From: Actinomadura sp. NBRC 104425
GTDB taxonomy: Bacteria; Actinomycetota; Actinomycetes; Streptosporangiales; Streptosporangiaceae
Assembly: GCF_030269545.1 (NCBI RefSeq)
Contig: NZ_BSTN01000013.1
Coordinates: forward strand, 62,001 to 126,000
Direction: 5' to 3'
Length of the DNA stretch: 64,000 nt
Part shown: positions 8,125-15,987 of the stretch, one piece after another
How the letters are laid out: every line of letters begins with the position of its first letter
Position numbering within the stretch: position 1 is the first letter of the stretch
The notes under the pieces: model-generated
What the model was told of the DNA's origin: nothing
Database searches by the model: none
What the model saw: the letters and a program-made list of their open reading frames with translations, nothing else
Position numbers and translations under genes: made by a program

Positions 8125-8796
8125 GTGACCACCCCCATACGCGTGCTGATCGTGGACGACGACGCGCTGGTCCGGGCGGGCCTGTCCATGATGCTGTCCG
8201 GCGCCGAGGACATCGCGGTCGTGGCGGACGTGGCCGATGGCAGCGAGGTGATCCCCGCGGTCAACGAGCACCGCCCCGACGTGGTGCTCATGGACATCCG
8301 GATGCCGCGGCTGGACGGGCTGGCGGCGACCGAGCGGCTGCGCGCCCGCCGCGACCCGCCCGAGGTCATCATTCTGACCACGTTCGACACCGACGACCAC
8401 ATCCTGCGGGCGATGCGCGCGGGCGCCAGCGGCTTCCTGCTCAAGCACACCCCGCCGCCGGACATCGTCCGGGCGATCCGGCAGGTGGCGGCCGGGGAGC
8501 CGATGCTGTCGCCGGCGGTGCTGCGCCGGATGATGGCCTACGTCGCCGAGGCCGCCGGGGTGGATCCGCGGCAGGCGCGGGCGCGGGCGCTGCTGGACCG
8601 GCTCAGCGACGGCGAGCGGGCGGTGGCGCTGCTGGTCGGGCAGGGCAAGACCAACGGCGAGATCGGCCGGGAGCTGTCGCTGAGCGTGGCGACGGTCAAG
8701 GCGTACGTGTCGCGGCTGCTGACCAAGCTGGACCTCAACAACCGCGTGCAGATCGCCCTGCTGGTCCACGACGCCGGCCTGGCCGACCCGTCCTAG
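8125..8796 (+). CDS. NarL/FixJ family response regulator
   Basis: A 223-residue DNA-binding regulator. The receiver domain has the acidic pair in VDDD, the phospho-acceptor Asp in VLMDIRMPRLDG, a conserved Thr in ILTTFD and a Lys in FLLKH. A C-terminal LuxR-type helix-turn-helix (LSDGERAVALLVGQGKTNGE through VKAYVSRLLTKLDLNNR) binds DNA. It is paired with the kinase just upstream. By analogy with many actinomycete kinase/regulator/ABC sets it probably controls the exporter at 8901-10609 and its own genes (inference supported by the shared motif). Confidence 0.93.
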   Translation: MTTPIRVLIVDDDALVRAGLSMMLSGAEDIAVVADVADGSEVIPAVNEHRPDVVLMDIRMPRLDGLAATERLRARRDPPEVIILTTFDTDDHILRAMRAGASGFLLKHTPPPDIVRAIRQVAAGEPMLSPAVLRRMMAYVAEAAGVDPRQARARALLDRLSDGERAVALLVGQGKTNGEIGRELSLSVATVKAYVSRLLTKLDLNNRVQIALLVHDAGLADPS

Positions 8797-8829
8797 CGGA
8801 AGGCCGGGCCACCAAGGTCGGGAGCGCGC

Positions 8830-8861
8830 CGACTTCGGTCGCGGCCGTCTCGACCTTCGGC
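8830..8861 (+). promoter_or_regulatory. Candidate response-regulator operator before the ABC exporter
   Basis: cgacttcggtc (8830-8840) and cgaccttcggc (8851-8861) are two direct half-sites whose starts are 21 bases apart, on the same DNA face. They resemble the cgactttcgtc/cgacctgcgga pair before the kinase. An outer inverted repeat aaggtcg (8814-8820) / cgacctt (8851-8857) overlaps them. Confidence 0.45.
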
Positions 8862-8900
8862 CGACGCGGCGGCCCGACCGCGCCGGGCAGCCTGGACCGC

Positions 8901-9833
8901 ATGATCGAAGTCGAGGGTCTGACCAAGCGGTACGGGGACGTGACCGCGGTCGCGGACGTGTCGTTCACGTGCGCGCCGGGCACCGTCACCGGGTTCCTCG
9001 GCCCGAACGGGGCCGGCAAGTCCACCACCATGCGCATGATCTGCGGGCTGACGCCGCCGACGGAGGGGTCGGCGACCGTCAAGGGCGTCCCGTACCGGCG
9101 CATCGCCAACCCCGGGCGGCACGTGGGCGTGCTGCTGGACGCCAGTGCGCAGCACTCGGGCCGCACCGGCCGCGAGACGCTGCGGCTCACCGCGCAGATC
9201 CTGGGCGTGGACCCGGCGCGGGCGGACCGGATGCTGGAGGTGGTCGGGCTGCCGGCCAAGGCGGCGCGGCGCCGGGTGGGCGGCTACTCGCTGGGCATGC
9301 GCCAGCGGCTGGGCATCGCGCAGGCGCTGATGGGCGATCCGAGCGTGCTGATCCTGGACGAGCCGGCCAACGGCCTGGACCCCGAGGGCATCTACTGGAT
9401 GCGCACGCTGCTGCGCGACTTCGCCGAGCGCGGCGGCACCGTCCTGCTGTCGTCGCACCTGCTGCGGGAGGTCGAGGCGGTGGCCGACCGGTTCGTGGTG
9501 ATCGCCGGCGGGCGGATCGCGGCGCAGGGCGGCAAGGAGGAGCTGCTGTCGCGGCACGGCGGCACCCGGGTCCGCGGGGAGGACCCGGCCGCCCTGGGCG
9601 CGGCGCTGACCGGCGCGGGGCTGTCGTTCCGGACCGCCGATGACGGCGCGTTCCTGGTGGACGCCGACGCCGCCGCGGTGGGCCGGGCCGCCGCCCGCGC
9701 CGGCGTCGTGCTGCTGGAGCTCCGCCAGGCCGACGGGGGCGGGCTGGAGGAGCTGTTCCTGTCGCTCACCACCGCAACGGCGCCGTCCGCCCCGGCCGGC
9801 GCGACCGAAAAGACCGAGGAGGCCGTCCGATGA
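8901..9833 (+). CDS. ABC exporter ATP-binding protein
   Basis: A 310-residue ATPase of the CcmA/DrrA-like exporter class. It has Walker A (GPNGAGKSTTMRM), an atypical signature (SLGMRQRLGIAQAL) and Walker B (SVLILDEPANGLDPEG), followed by the switch His in LLSSHLLREV and an accessory C-terminal domain. It partners the permease whose ATG overlaps its stop (ATGA at 9830). Such pairs export hydrophobic peptides, antibiotics or lipids; the substrate is not shown by sequence. It probably responds to the adjacent two-component system. Confidence 0.93.
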   Translation: MIEVEGLTKRYGDVTAVADVSFTCAPGTVTGFLGPNGAGKSTTMRMICGLTPPTEGSATVKGVPYRRIANPGRHVGVLLDASAQHSGRTGRETLRLTAQILGVDPARADRMLEVVGLPAKAARRRVGGYSLGMRQRLGIAQALMGDPSVLILDEPANGLDPEGIYWMRTLLRDFAERGGTVLLSSHLLREVEAVADRFVVIAGGRIAAQGGKEELLSRHGGTRVRGEDPAALGAALTGAGLSFRTADDGAFLVDADAAAVGRAAARAGVVLLELRQADGGGLEELFLSLTTATAPSAPAGATEKTEEAVR

Positions 9834-10609
9834 CGACCGCCACCGCCCTGCCCGCAGTGGAGAGCGAGCCTCCCCGCCCGTCCCTGGCCCGGCTGACACT
9901 GGTCGAGCTGCGCAAGATGACCGACACCCGGTCGGGCCGCTGGCTGCTGGTCCTCATCGCGCTGACGGCCGTGGCGATGACGCCGGTGATGCTGTTGGCC
10001 GCGCCCGAGGAGGAGCGGACGCTGGCCGGTTTCTTCTCCGCGGCGCTGACGGGGGTGTCGTTGCTGCTGCCGGTGCTGGGCATCCTGTCGGTGACCCAGG
10101 AGTGGTCGCAGCGCACCACGCTGACCACGTTCGCGCTGGTCCCCGCGCGGCACCGGGTGGTGTCGGCCAAGCTGGCGGCCGGGTCGCTGCTCGGCGCGGT
10201 GTTCGTCGCGACCGCGCTGGCCGTGGCGGCGGTGGGCCGCGGCCTGGCCGAGGTGCTGGGCCGGTCGGACGGGGCGTGGACGATCGCGCCGTCGCGGGTG
10301 GCCACGACGGTGCTGTTCGCGGTGATCGCGGTGTTCTCCGGGGCGGCGTTCGGGATGCTGTTCATGAACTCGCCGCTGGCGATCGTGCTGTACTTCGCGC
10401 TGCCGACCGCCTGGTCGGTGCTCACCGAGACGGTCACCGCGCTCAAGGACGCGGCGGGCTGGCTGGACACCAACCGCACCCTCAACCCCCTCCTGGAGGA
10501 GGGGGTCACCTGGGAGGAGTGGGCGCGGGCCGGCACGTCGCTGGTGGTGTGGCTGCTCATTCCTCTGCTCGCGGGCCTGGTCCGGTTGATGCGGCGCGAG
10601 GTGAAGTAG
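9830..10609 (+). CDS. ABC exporter permease
   Basis: A 259-residue ABC-2 type membrane protein with about six hydrophobic segments (for example WLLVLIALTAVAMTPVMLL, LLPVLGILSV and AVFVATALAVAAVG). A short cytoplasmic N-terminus carries LARLTLVELRKMTDTRSG, the usual start of these permeases. Translation is coupled to the ATPase by an ATGA overlap. The substrate is unknown. Confidence 0.88.
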   Translation: MTTATALPAVESEPPRPSLARLTLVELRKMTDTRSGRWLLVLIALTAVAMTPVMLLAAPEEERTLAGFFSAALTGVSLLLPVLGILSVTQEWSQRTTLTTFALVPARHRVVSAKLAAGSLLGAVFVATALAVAAVGRGLAEVLGRSDGAWTIAPSRVATTVLFAVIAVFSGAAFGMLFMNSPLAIVLYFALPTAWSVLTETVTALKDAAGWLDTNRTLNPLLEEGVTWEEWARAGTSLVVWLLIPLLAGLVRLMRREVK

Positions 10610-10617
10610 GGGCCTCG

Positions 10618-10635
10618 GCGCCGGGGGGCCGGCGC
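10618..10635 (+). terminator. Hairpin after the ABC permease
   Basis: gcgccgg (10618-10624) pairs with ccggcgc (10629-10635) over a four-G loop, nine bases after the permease stop. Confidence 0.5.
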
Positions 10636-10654
10636 GCCGCCAGCGGCATCGCAC

Positions 10655-10812
10655 GAGGATCGCGGCGGCGGTCAGGCCGAGCGGCGGGTTGATGAAGAAC
10701 GCCCAGCGCCAGGAGGCGTGGTCGGTGAGGGCGCCGCCGACCAGCGGCCCGGCCAGGCTGGCCACGGCGAAGTTCAGCGCCGACCAGCCCTGGTACCGGG
10801 CCCGCGAGCGTG
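10655..10812 (-). pseudogene. MFS (DHA2-type) drug exporter remnant
   Basis: On the minus strand an internal piece of a DHA2-family MFS transporter is readable: RYQGWSALNFAVASLAGPLV followed by GGALTDHASWRWAFFINPPL, which is motif C and the following helices. Both the N-terminal helices and everything after about helix six are missing. The piece ends beside the ABC permease stop on one side and gives way to unrelated sequence and an IS remnant on the other. It lies in the same orientation as the YcaO operon, so it may once have been that operon's exporter (inference). Confidence 0.75.
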
Positions 10813-10902
10813 CCGCGCTCTCACCTCGCTCACGGGTGTCTGGCAGCTAGAACGGGGCGCGATGCTTACCCACGTACCGGGGGCGGCGGTAGTCCGCGAT
10901 CA

Positions 10903-11028
10903 CTCAACCGTCTCAAGCGCCACCTTGCCGTGGCCACCCGCTACGACAAGCTCGCCGTCCGCTACCAGGCCACCCTGGAGATCACCGCCATCAACGAATG
11001 GCACCACCTACTTCAAAACACGCGCTAG
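10903..11028 (+). pseudogene. IS5-family transposase C-terminal remnant
   Basis: The reading LNRLKRHLAVATRYDKLAVR followed by YQATLEITAINEWHHLL is the typical C-terminus of IS5-group transposases (the Arg of RYDK belongs to the end of the DDE domain). The rest of the transposase is absent and the upstream sequence is unrelated. The stop TAG at 11026-11028 overlaps, on the opposite strand, the YcaO stop. Local GC is lower than in neighbouring genes. This marks an old insertion and deletion. Confidence 0.75.
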
Positions 11029-12344
11029 GCGAAGGGGGCCGGGGCCGCGCGCAGCCCGCCCCGGCGCGCCGCGCTCGTGCGGGCCCAGCCGACCAGCCGC
11101 GCCGCCGCGTGGGCGGACTCGACCGGCTGCAGCCGCGGATGCAGGATGCGCACGACCTCCAGATCCCGTCTGCGCAGCAGGCGCAGGCGGACGGCGCCGC
11201 CCAGCCCCTCCACCGGCAGATCGGGCACGTGCGCGCCCTCGTCCGGCCAGGCGGGACGGCCGTTGTCCGGGCCGGGCCCCTGCCGCAGGCCCTGTCCCGG
11301 CACGGATGCGTCCCCGGCGGCGGACACCGCCTCCGTCATCCGACGCGGGAACAGGACGTCCAGTTCGCCGATGCGCTCCGGCTCGCTGTAGTAGTCGGCG
11401 CGGTCGCGGAAGGCGCGGACCGGCTGGGTGTGCCGGAAGCGGGCGCCGCCCCGCAGCCAGGGGTACATGCGGCCCCGCAGGGCCTCGTCGAGCGCGTGCC
11501 GCAGGCCGTCCTCGGAGTCCTCGTCGCAGGCGCTGCCGATGGCGTACACCGGCGAGCGGCGGTGCCGCGTCAGCGCCACCCACAGCGGCACGCCCAGTCG
11601 GGTGGCGCCGGTGAAGAACTCGGTGCGCCATCCGGCCGCCTCGTCGGCCGCCCGGTCGCCGCGCCACCAGGCCGGCTCGCGGGCCGGGCGCAGCGGGGTG
11701 CCGGTGAACCAGGCCAGGCGCAGGGCGTCCCGCTCGTACAGCTCGCGCACCGCGTGCGCGGTCGCCACCGCCCGGCCGGGGCCGGCCGCGGTGCCGTCGG
11801 TGGTCGGCTCGCACCACTGCGGCACGCCGGGCTCGCGGCCCGGCCGCGCCGTGCACAGCGCGACCGGCAGGTACACCGGACGGCCGGTGACCAGGTCGTC
11901 GGCCAGCGTCCAGTCGACCGGGGCGTCCGGGTCGTAGCGCGGGAACGGCCAGGCCGCCGGGTCCAGCGGCTCGCCCAGGTAGGACCGCACGTCGAACACG
12001 TCGAGGCCGCCGGCGCGCAACTCGTTCTCGCTGACCTTCTCGGCGGCCCGCGGCGGATCGTAGGCGCACAGCGCGATCCGCTCCACCAGCTCGCCGGTGA
12101 ACCGCTCGGCCACCGCGGCCGCGTCGCTGTCGCACACCGCGGCCTCGATCGGCCGCCGGCCGCGGGCGGTCAGCTCGGCCATGACCAGATGGCGGCCCAG
12201 CAGCATGTCCGGCGCCTGGTAGCAGCGCACGGTCACCCCGGCGCGCAGCAGGTCGGCGCGCCGTTCCAGGGCCGCGGCGACCCGGTCGGACAGGTCCGCG
12301 GCCGCCTGCGGGGCGGTGAACACCGACACGCGCAGGGTGTTCAC
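11025..12344 (-). CDS. YcaO-domain protein (azoline/thioamide-type peptide-modifying enzyme)
   Basis: A 439-residue YcaO protein. YcaO enzymes use ATP to activate peptide backbone amides, forming azolines, amidines or thioamides in RiPP natural products. Visible family signatures are the first acidic segment (AERFTGELVERIALCAYDPP), DPDAPVDWTLADDLVTGRPV, the ATP-binding helix AVATAHAVRELYERDALRLAW (written in part) and a Pro-rich end (APAPF), typical of active YcaO C-termini. The GTG at 12344 overlaps the upstream gene stop (GTGA). No partner E1-like or TfuA protein is seen, so the modification type is open. Its stop touches an IS5 remnant, and the last residues may have been reshaped by that insertion. 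Confidence 0.8.
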   Translation of the reverse strand: MNTLRVSVFTAPQAAADLSDRVAAALERRADLLRAGVTVRCYQAPDMLLGRHLVMAELTARGRRPIEAAVCDSDAAAVAERFTGELVERIALCAYDPPRAAEKVSENELRAGGLDVFDVRSYLGEPLDPAAWPFPRYDPDAPVDWTLADDLVTGRPVYLPVALCTARPGREPGVPQWCEPTTDGTAAGPGRAVATAHAVRELYERDALRLAWFTGTPLRPAREPAWWRGDRAADEAAGWRTEFFTGATRLGVPLWVALTRHRRSPVYAIGSACDEDSEDGLRHALDEALRGRMYPWLRGGARFRHTQPVRAFRDRADYYSEPERIGELDVLFPRRMTEAVSAAGDASVPGQGLRQGPGPDNGRPAWPDEGAHVPDLPVEGLGGAVRLRLLRRRDLEVVRILHPRLQPVESAHAAARLVGWARTSAARRGGLRAAPAPFA

Positions 12345-13558
12345 GCGTCCCGCCCGTCGATCGAGGTGACCGGACGCCGGACGGGGACATCGGGTTCGGA
12401 CATCAGGGCTCCTGTAGGCGGCGTAGTGATCGGGACGCGGTCGGCCCACACGGCCAGGGGATGGCGTTCGGCGGCCGACAGCCACAGCCCGCCGTCGGGC
12501 AGCCGGTCGCGCAGCTCGTCCGGAACGTGCCGCAGGTGGCGCACGACGCCGCGCGGCCCGGCGTCGACCGTGAGCCGTGCGGTGACCGAGTCGGGCGCGG
12601 CGGCGCGGCCGAGCAGCAGCAGCCGGGGGGTGACGCGGCCGCACGCGCAGGGCCCGGCGGCGTCCAGCAGGACGCCGACGTCGCCGACGACGCAGCGGAC
12701 GAACGGCATCGCGGTGTTCAGCAGGTCGGTGAGGGCCAGCAGGCCGGCGGTGCCGGTCGGCACGGGGCGCCGGGTCACCGGGTGCAGCACCTCGACGTGC
12801 ACGGCGTCGGCGTTGACGTGCATCGCCCGGCAGTCGGGGTAGCGGACGGCGACCGGCGCGGTCATTTCCGCCACGGTGTACAGCTCGGCGGGCGCCTCCG
12901 GCGGGCCGCCGTGGTCGATGCCCAGCAGGGCGCGCGTCGGCCGGGGCAGCTCCCACGCCGACGCGAGCGCCGCGTCGGCGCCCGCCGCGCGCAGCGCCGC
13001 GCACACCGCCGGGGTCCCGACGAGCAGGTCGCCCGGCCGTCCGCCCGCCGCCAGCTCCGCCTCGGCCTCGCGCAGCCCCAGCCGCCGGCGCCGGATCCGC
13101 GGATCGTACAGGCAGGGCCCCGAGGCGGGCGGCTCGCGCCACGGCACGACGGCGGTGCAGGTGAACGACGGCGGCAGGCCGAGGGCGTCGAACAGGCGGC
13201 GGTCGATGGCGGCGCGTTCGGCCGCGGCTGCGCGCGGGCGGGCGATGACGGCGGCGTCCGCGGCGCCGGGACGCCTGCGGCCGCGGCCGAGAAGGGGGAC
13301 CTCGTCCAATGCCGCCCACGGGGAATGGCCCGCCGCGTCTTCGGCGCCCTGGCGCAGGATGCCGGCGCTTTTCCGGTACGCGCGTGTACCCGCGGCCGCC
13401 GAAAGGACCGCGCGCAGCCTCCGCTCCCGCACTTTGCGCAGCAGTTCCGCGTCGCGTTCCGCCGTCGCGGCGCACCGTATTCGGCTTTCGGTTCCGGCGT
13501 CCGATCCGCCGTCGGATCCGCGCCGCGGCCGGACCGGCGGCCGGCCGTCCGTTCTCAC
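12341..13558 (-). CDS. PaaK-like adenylate-forming enzyme
   Basis: A 405-residue protein resembling phenylacetate-CoA ligase/coenzyme F390 synthetase-like enzymes. The N-terminal LRAVLSAAAGTRAYRKSAG corresponds to the usual LxxxLxxAxxxVPYYR opening. The C-terminal part MPFVRCVVGDVGVLLDAAG then CACGRVTPRLLLLGR is the family's R-x-GD...CxCGR-PR-LGR signature. The central P-loop is weak, so ligase activity is not certain. The GTG at 13558 overlaps the stop of a 35-codon ORF and its own stop overlaps the YcaO start, so all three may be co-translated. An in-frame ATG at 13672 is an alternative start, but that extension has clearly poorer third-position GC. Confidence 0.65.
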   Translation of the reverse strand: MRTDGRPPVRPRRGSDGGSDAGTESRIRCAATAERDAELLRKVRERRLRAVLSAAAGTRAYRKSAGILRQGAEDAAGHSPWAALDEVPLLGRGRRRPGAADAAVIARPRAAAAERAAIDRRLFDALGLPPSFTCTAVVPWREPPASGPCLYDPRIRRRRLGLREAEAELAAGGRPGDLLVGTPAVCAALRAAGADAALASAWELPRPTRALLGIDHGGPPEAPAELYTVAEMTAPVAVRYPDCRAMHVNADAVHVEVLHPVTRRPVPTGTAGLLALTDLLNTAMPFVRCVVGDVGVLLDAAGPCACGRVTPRLLLLGRAAAPDSVTARLTVDAGPRGVVRHLRHVPDELRDRLPDGGLWLSAAERHPLAVWADRVPITTPPTGALMSEPDVPVRRPVTSIDGRDA

Positions 13559-13662
13559 GCCGGCCCGATTCCGTGCGCCTCCGCACGCCTGCGGCGGGGC
13601 CGGCCGCCGGGCTCGGCGGGGTGCGCGGTCCGGGTGTGCGCCGTCGCGTCCGTCCAGGTCAT
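13555..13662 (-). CDS. Candidate 35-residue peptide ahead of PaaK-like/YcaO genes
   Basis: ATG at 13662 with an agggatgg purine stretch just upstream, 35 codons, TGA overlapping the next gene's GTG (GTGA). About 33 of 35 codons end in G or C, better than the competing frame. The peptide opens MTWTDATAHTRTAH, has a GGRPRRRR basic patch and ends GIGPA. It has five Thr, no Cys and no Ser. Position and coupling suit a RiPP precursor or a small regulatory peptide, but the composition is not a clear precursor. The alternative is that this is just the 5' region of a longer PaaK-like gene. Confidence 0.4.
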   Translation of the reverse strand: MTWTDATAHTRTAHPAEPGGRPRRRRAEAHGIGPA

Positions 13663-13703
13663 CTGCGGCCATCCCTGATACCGGTGCACTCCATGTCGCA
13701 GAG

Positions 13704-13731
13704 ATTGTCTTGATCTGACAGCACCAGTCAA
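13704..13731 (-). promoter_or_regulatory. Promoter of the YcaO operon
   Basis: On the minus strand TTGACT (13731-13726) and GACAAT (13709-13704) are separated by 16 bases. Transcription would start near 13697. An 11-codon ORF (ATG at 13694) then ends in an ATGA overlap with the 35-codon ORF at 13662. The segment is AT-rich relative to its surroundings. Confidence 0.5.
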
Positions 13732-13740
13732 CAGGCAATG

Positions 13741-14024
13741 GAGAACGGGTGCGAAACCGCCCGAAGACCGAAACAAAATAACGACGCATCCCAATGCCGC
13801 CACCTGCCGCGTCGGCTTCGACCCCATGATCCAAATCCCGGCGGCGAATGGCGGATTGACCGAATCTTTGCCGACGCCCCGGGGCTGCCGGGGGCCGGGG
13901 CGGCGTCCCGGACGGGACGAACCCGGGCGAAACCGCCAGCTCACTCCGCCGTAGCGGCCGTGTAACAGGCGTCGGCCACCCTGGGGGGCGGCCCCGCTCC
14001 CCGACTGCGGAAAGGATCGTTCCA
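13741..14024. other. Intergenic stretch between divergent genes
   Basis: About 280 bases separate the YcaO-operon promoter from the ACT-GNAT gene. It is less GC-rich around 13740-13870, consistent with divergent promoters. An SD-like ggaaagga (14010-14017) precedes the ATG at 14025. No gene is supported here. Confidence 0.4.
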
Positions 14025-15107
14025 ATGCCGCTGCTGCGCATCCGCACCGAGATCGAGGACAGGCCCGGCCGCCTGGCCCTGCTGACCGCCGCGCTGGCCC
14101 GCCGCGGCGCCAACATCCTCGGACTGTCGGTGCAGGTGGACACCCGCGGCGTGGTGGACGAGTTCGTGGTCAGCGTCCCCGGCGGAGCGGACGCCGCGCC
14201 GGAGCGGGCGCTGGCCGAGGCGCTCGGCGCGGCGGGCGGGGCGCGCACCACGGTGGTCCCGGCGCGCCCGCACGAACTGGTGGACGAGCCGACCCGGGCG
14301 CTGGCGCTGGCGGCGCGGCTGCGCGCCGAGCCGCGGGCGCTGCCGGAGGTGCTGGCCGAGCTGCTGCGCGCCCACGAGGCGTCCTGGACCACCGGCCCCG
14401 CCGCCGACGACGGGGCGCCCGACGTGCTGACCGTGCCGATCGGCGAGCGCCGCGCCGTGCGGCTGCGCCGGTTCGGCCTGCCGTTCACCGCCACCGAGGC
14501 GGCCCGCGCGGACGCGCTGGTGCGGGCGGCGCTGCCCGCGCCGTCCCCGCAGCCGGCGTCCCGCACCGTGGCGCTGCGCGACGGGACGCGGGTGGTCGTG
14601 CGGCCCATCCGGCCCGCGGACGCCGACGCCGTCCGCGACCTGCACGAGCGGTGCTCGCTGGAGTCGCGCCGCATGCGCTACTTCAGCGCCAAGCCCGCCC
14701 CTCCCCCGCGCGCGATCGAGTCGTTCAGCGACCCCGCGCACGGCCTGACACTGGTCGCCGAGGGGCCCGACGGGTCGCTGCTGGCGCTGGCGCACCTGAT
14801 CCACGTGCTGGACCCGGGCGTGGCCGAGCTGGCGTTCCTGGTGGAGGACGCCTGGCAGGGCCGCGGGCTCGGCCGGGCGCTGACCGAGCTGCTGGTCGTG
14901 CTGGGCCGCGAGCGCGGGCTGGTGGAGCTGCGGGCGACCACGCTGACCGAGAACCGGCGCACGCTGGCGCTGCTGGCCTCGCTGGGCGGCCGGATCCGGC
15001 GCACCGGCGAACCCGGCGTCGCCGAGGTGCGGCTGCGCCTGGACGGCCGCGGCGCCGCCCCGTCCGCCCCCGCGGCCGGCGGCCCGCTCGCCCGCCAGGG
15101 GGCGTAG
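14025..15107 (+). CDS. ACT domain-GNAT acetyltransferase fusion
   Basis: A 360-residue protein. Residues 1-75 form an ACT amino-acid-binding domain (LRIRTEIEDRPGRLALLTAA, RRGANILGLSVQVD). Residues 185-345 form a GNAT domain (VRPIRPADADAVRDLHERCS, then the acetyl-CoA loop DAWQGRGLGRAL). This architecture is known in actinomycetes as amino-acid-regulated protein lysine acetyltransferases, where binding of residues such as Asn or Cys to the ACT domain controls acetylation of targets like acetyl-CoA synthetase. Which amino acid acts here cannot be read. A middle region of about 100 residues is poorly conserved. Confidence 0.88.
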   Translation: MPLLRIRTEIEDRPGRLALLTAALARRGANILGLSVQVDTRGVVDEFVVSVPGGADAAPERALAEALGAAGGARTTVVPARPHELVDEPTRALALAARLRAEPRALPEVLAELLRAHEASWTTGPAADDGAPDVLTVPIGERRAVRLRRFGLPFTATEAARADALVRAALPAPSPQPASRTVALRDGTRVVVRPIRPADADAVRDLHERCSLESRRMRYFSAKPAPPPRAIESFSDPAHGLTLVAEGPDGSLLALAHLIHVLDPGVAELAFLVEDAWQGRGLGRALTELLVVLGRERGLVELRATTLTENRRTLALLASLGGRIRRTGEPGVAEVRLRLDGRGAAPSAPAAGGPLARQGA

Positions 15108-15165
15108 CGGCCGCCCGGCCCGCCGCCGCGCCGCCCCCGCCCTGCCGGGCTGGCAGGATGGCCGG

Positions 15166-15987
15166 GTGAGCGGCATCTACGACGAACCACGGGTGTACGA
15201 GCTGGCGTGCGGGTTCCGGGACGTGCCCGCCGAGGTGGACGCGCTGCTGGCCTGGTGCGCGCGGCACCGCCGCGGCGGACCGGTCCGCACCGTGCTGGAG
15301 CTGGCCGCCGGGCCCGCCGAGCACGCCCGCGAGTTCGCCCGGCGCGGCGTCGCGGCCACCGCCCTGGACGTCAACCCGGCGATGTGCGCCTACGCCGAGC
15401 AGGCCGCCGAGCGCGAGGGCGTCGCCCTGCGCGTCGTGCGGGACGACATGACCTCCTTCGCGCTCGGCCGCCGGTTCGACCTTGTGGTGACCATGCTGGA
15501 CTCCACGTCGCACCTGATGACGCTGGACGCGTTCACCGCCCACCTGGACCGGGCCGCCGCCCATCTGGCCGACGGCGGCCTGTACATCGTGGAGATGTCG
15601 CACCCGCGCGACCGGCTGTCCGACGAGCCGAGCGTCAGCACCGGGTGGACGGTGGAACGCGACGGCGTGCACGTCACGGTCCGGTGGGGCGAGCCCACCG
15701 ACCGCCTCGACCCGGTCACCCAGATCTGCGACGACCACGTCACGGTCACCGTCGCCGAGGACGGCGCGACCCGGGTGGTCCGCGACGTGGTGCCGTACCG
15801 GTTCTGGTCGGCGACCGCGGTGGAGGCCGCCGTGCGCCTGTCCGGCGCGCTGCGGATCGCGGCCCGCTACGGCGACTTCGGCGACGTGCCCGTCACCGAC
15901 CCGCAGGCGTGGCGGATGATCCTGGTGCTCGCCCGCCCCGCCGCGGACGCCGGTCAGGGCGCGGGCGCCCAGCCCGGCATCGGGTAG
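15166..15987 (+). CDS. Class I SAM-dependent methyltransferase
   Basis: A 273-residue methyltransferase. Motif I is VLELAAGPAEHAREFARRG, with ALDVNPAM (motif II acidic residue) and FDLVVTMLDSTSHLM (motif IV). The C-terminal beta region (VVPYRFWSATAVEAAVRLSG) is typical of small-molecule methyltransferases; the substrate is unknown. The GTG start lies six bases after caggat (15154-15159), a possible -10, fitting a leaderless mRNA. Its 3' end overlaps the convergent glyA gene by 34 bases. Confidence 0.85.
   Translation: MSGIYDEPRVYELACGFRDVPAEVDALLAWCARHRRGGPVRTVLELAAGPAEHAREFARRGVAATALDVNPAMCAYAEQAAEREGVALRVVRDDMTSFALGRRFDLVVTMLDSTSHLMTLDAFTAHLDRAAAHLADGGLYIVEMSHPRDRLSDEPSVSTGWTVERDGVHVTVRWGEPTDRLDPVTQICDDHVTVTVAEDGATRVVRDVVPYRFWSATAVEAAVRLSGALRIAARYGDFGDVPVTDPQAWRMILVLARPAADAGQGAGAQPGIG

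Noticed and set aside
13672..13674. ATG at 13672 as start of the PaaK-like gene
   Set aside because: The extension has many A/T-ending codons and no good ribosome site; the GTG at 13558 with GTGA coupling is preferred, though the longer form is not excluded.
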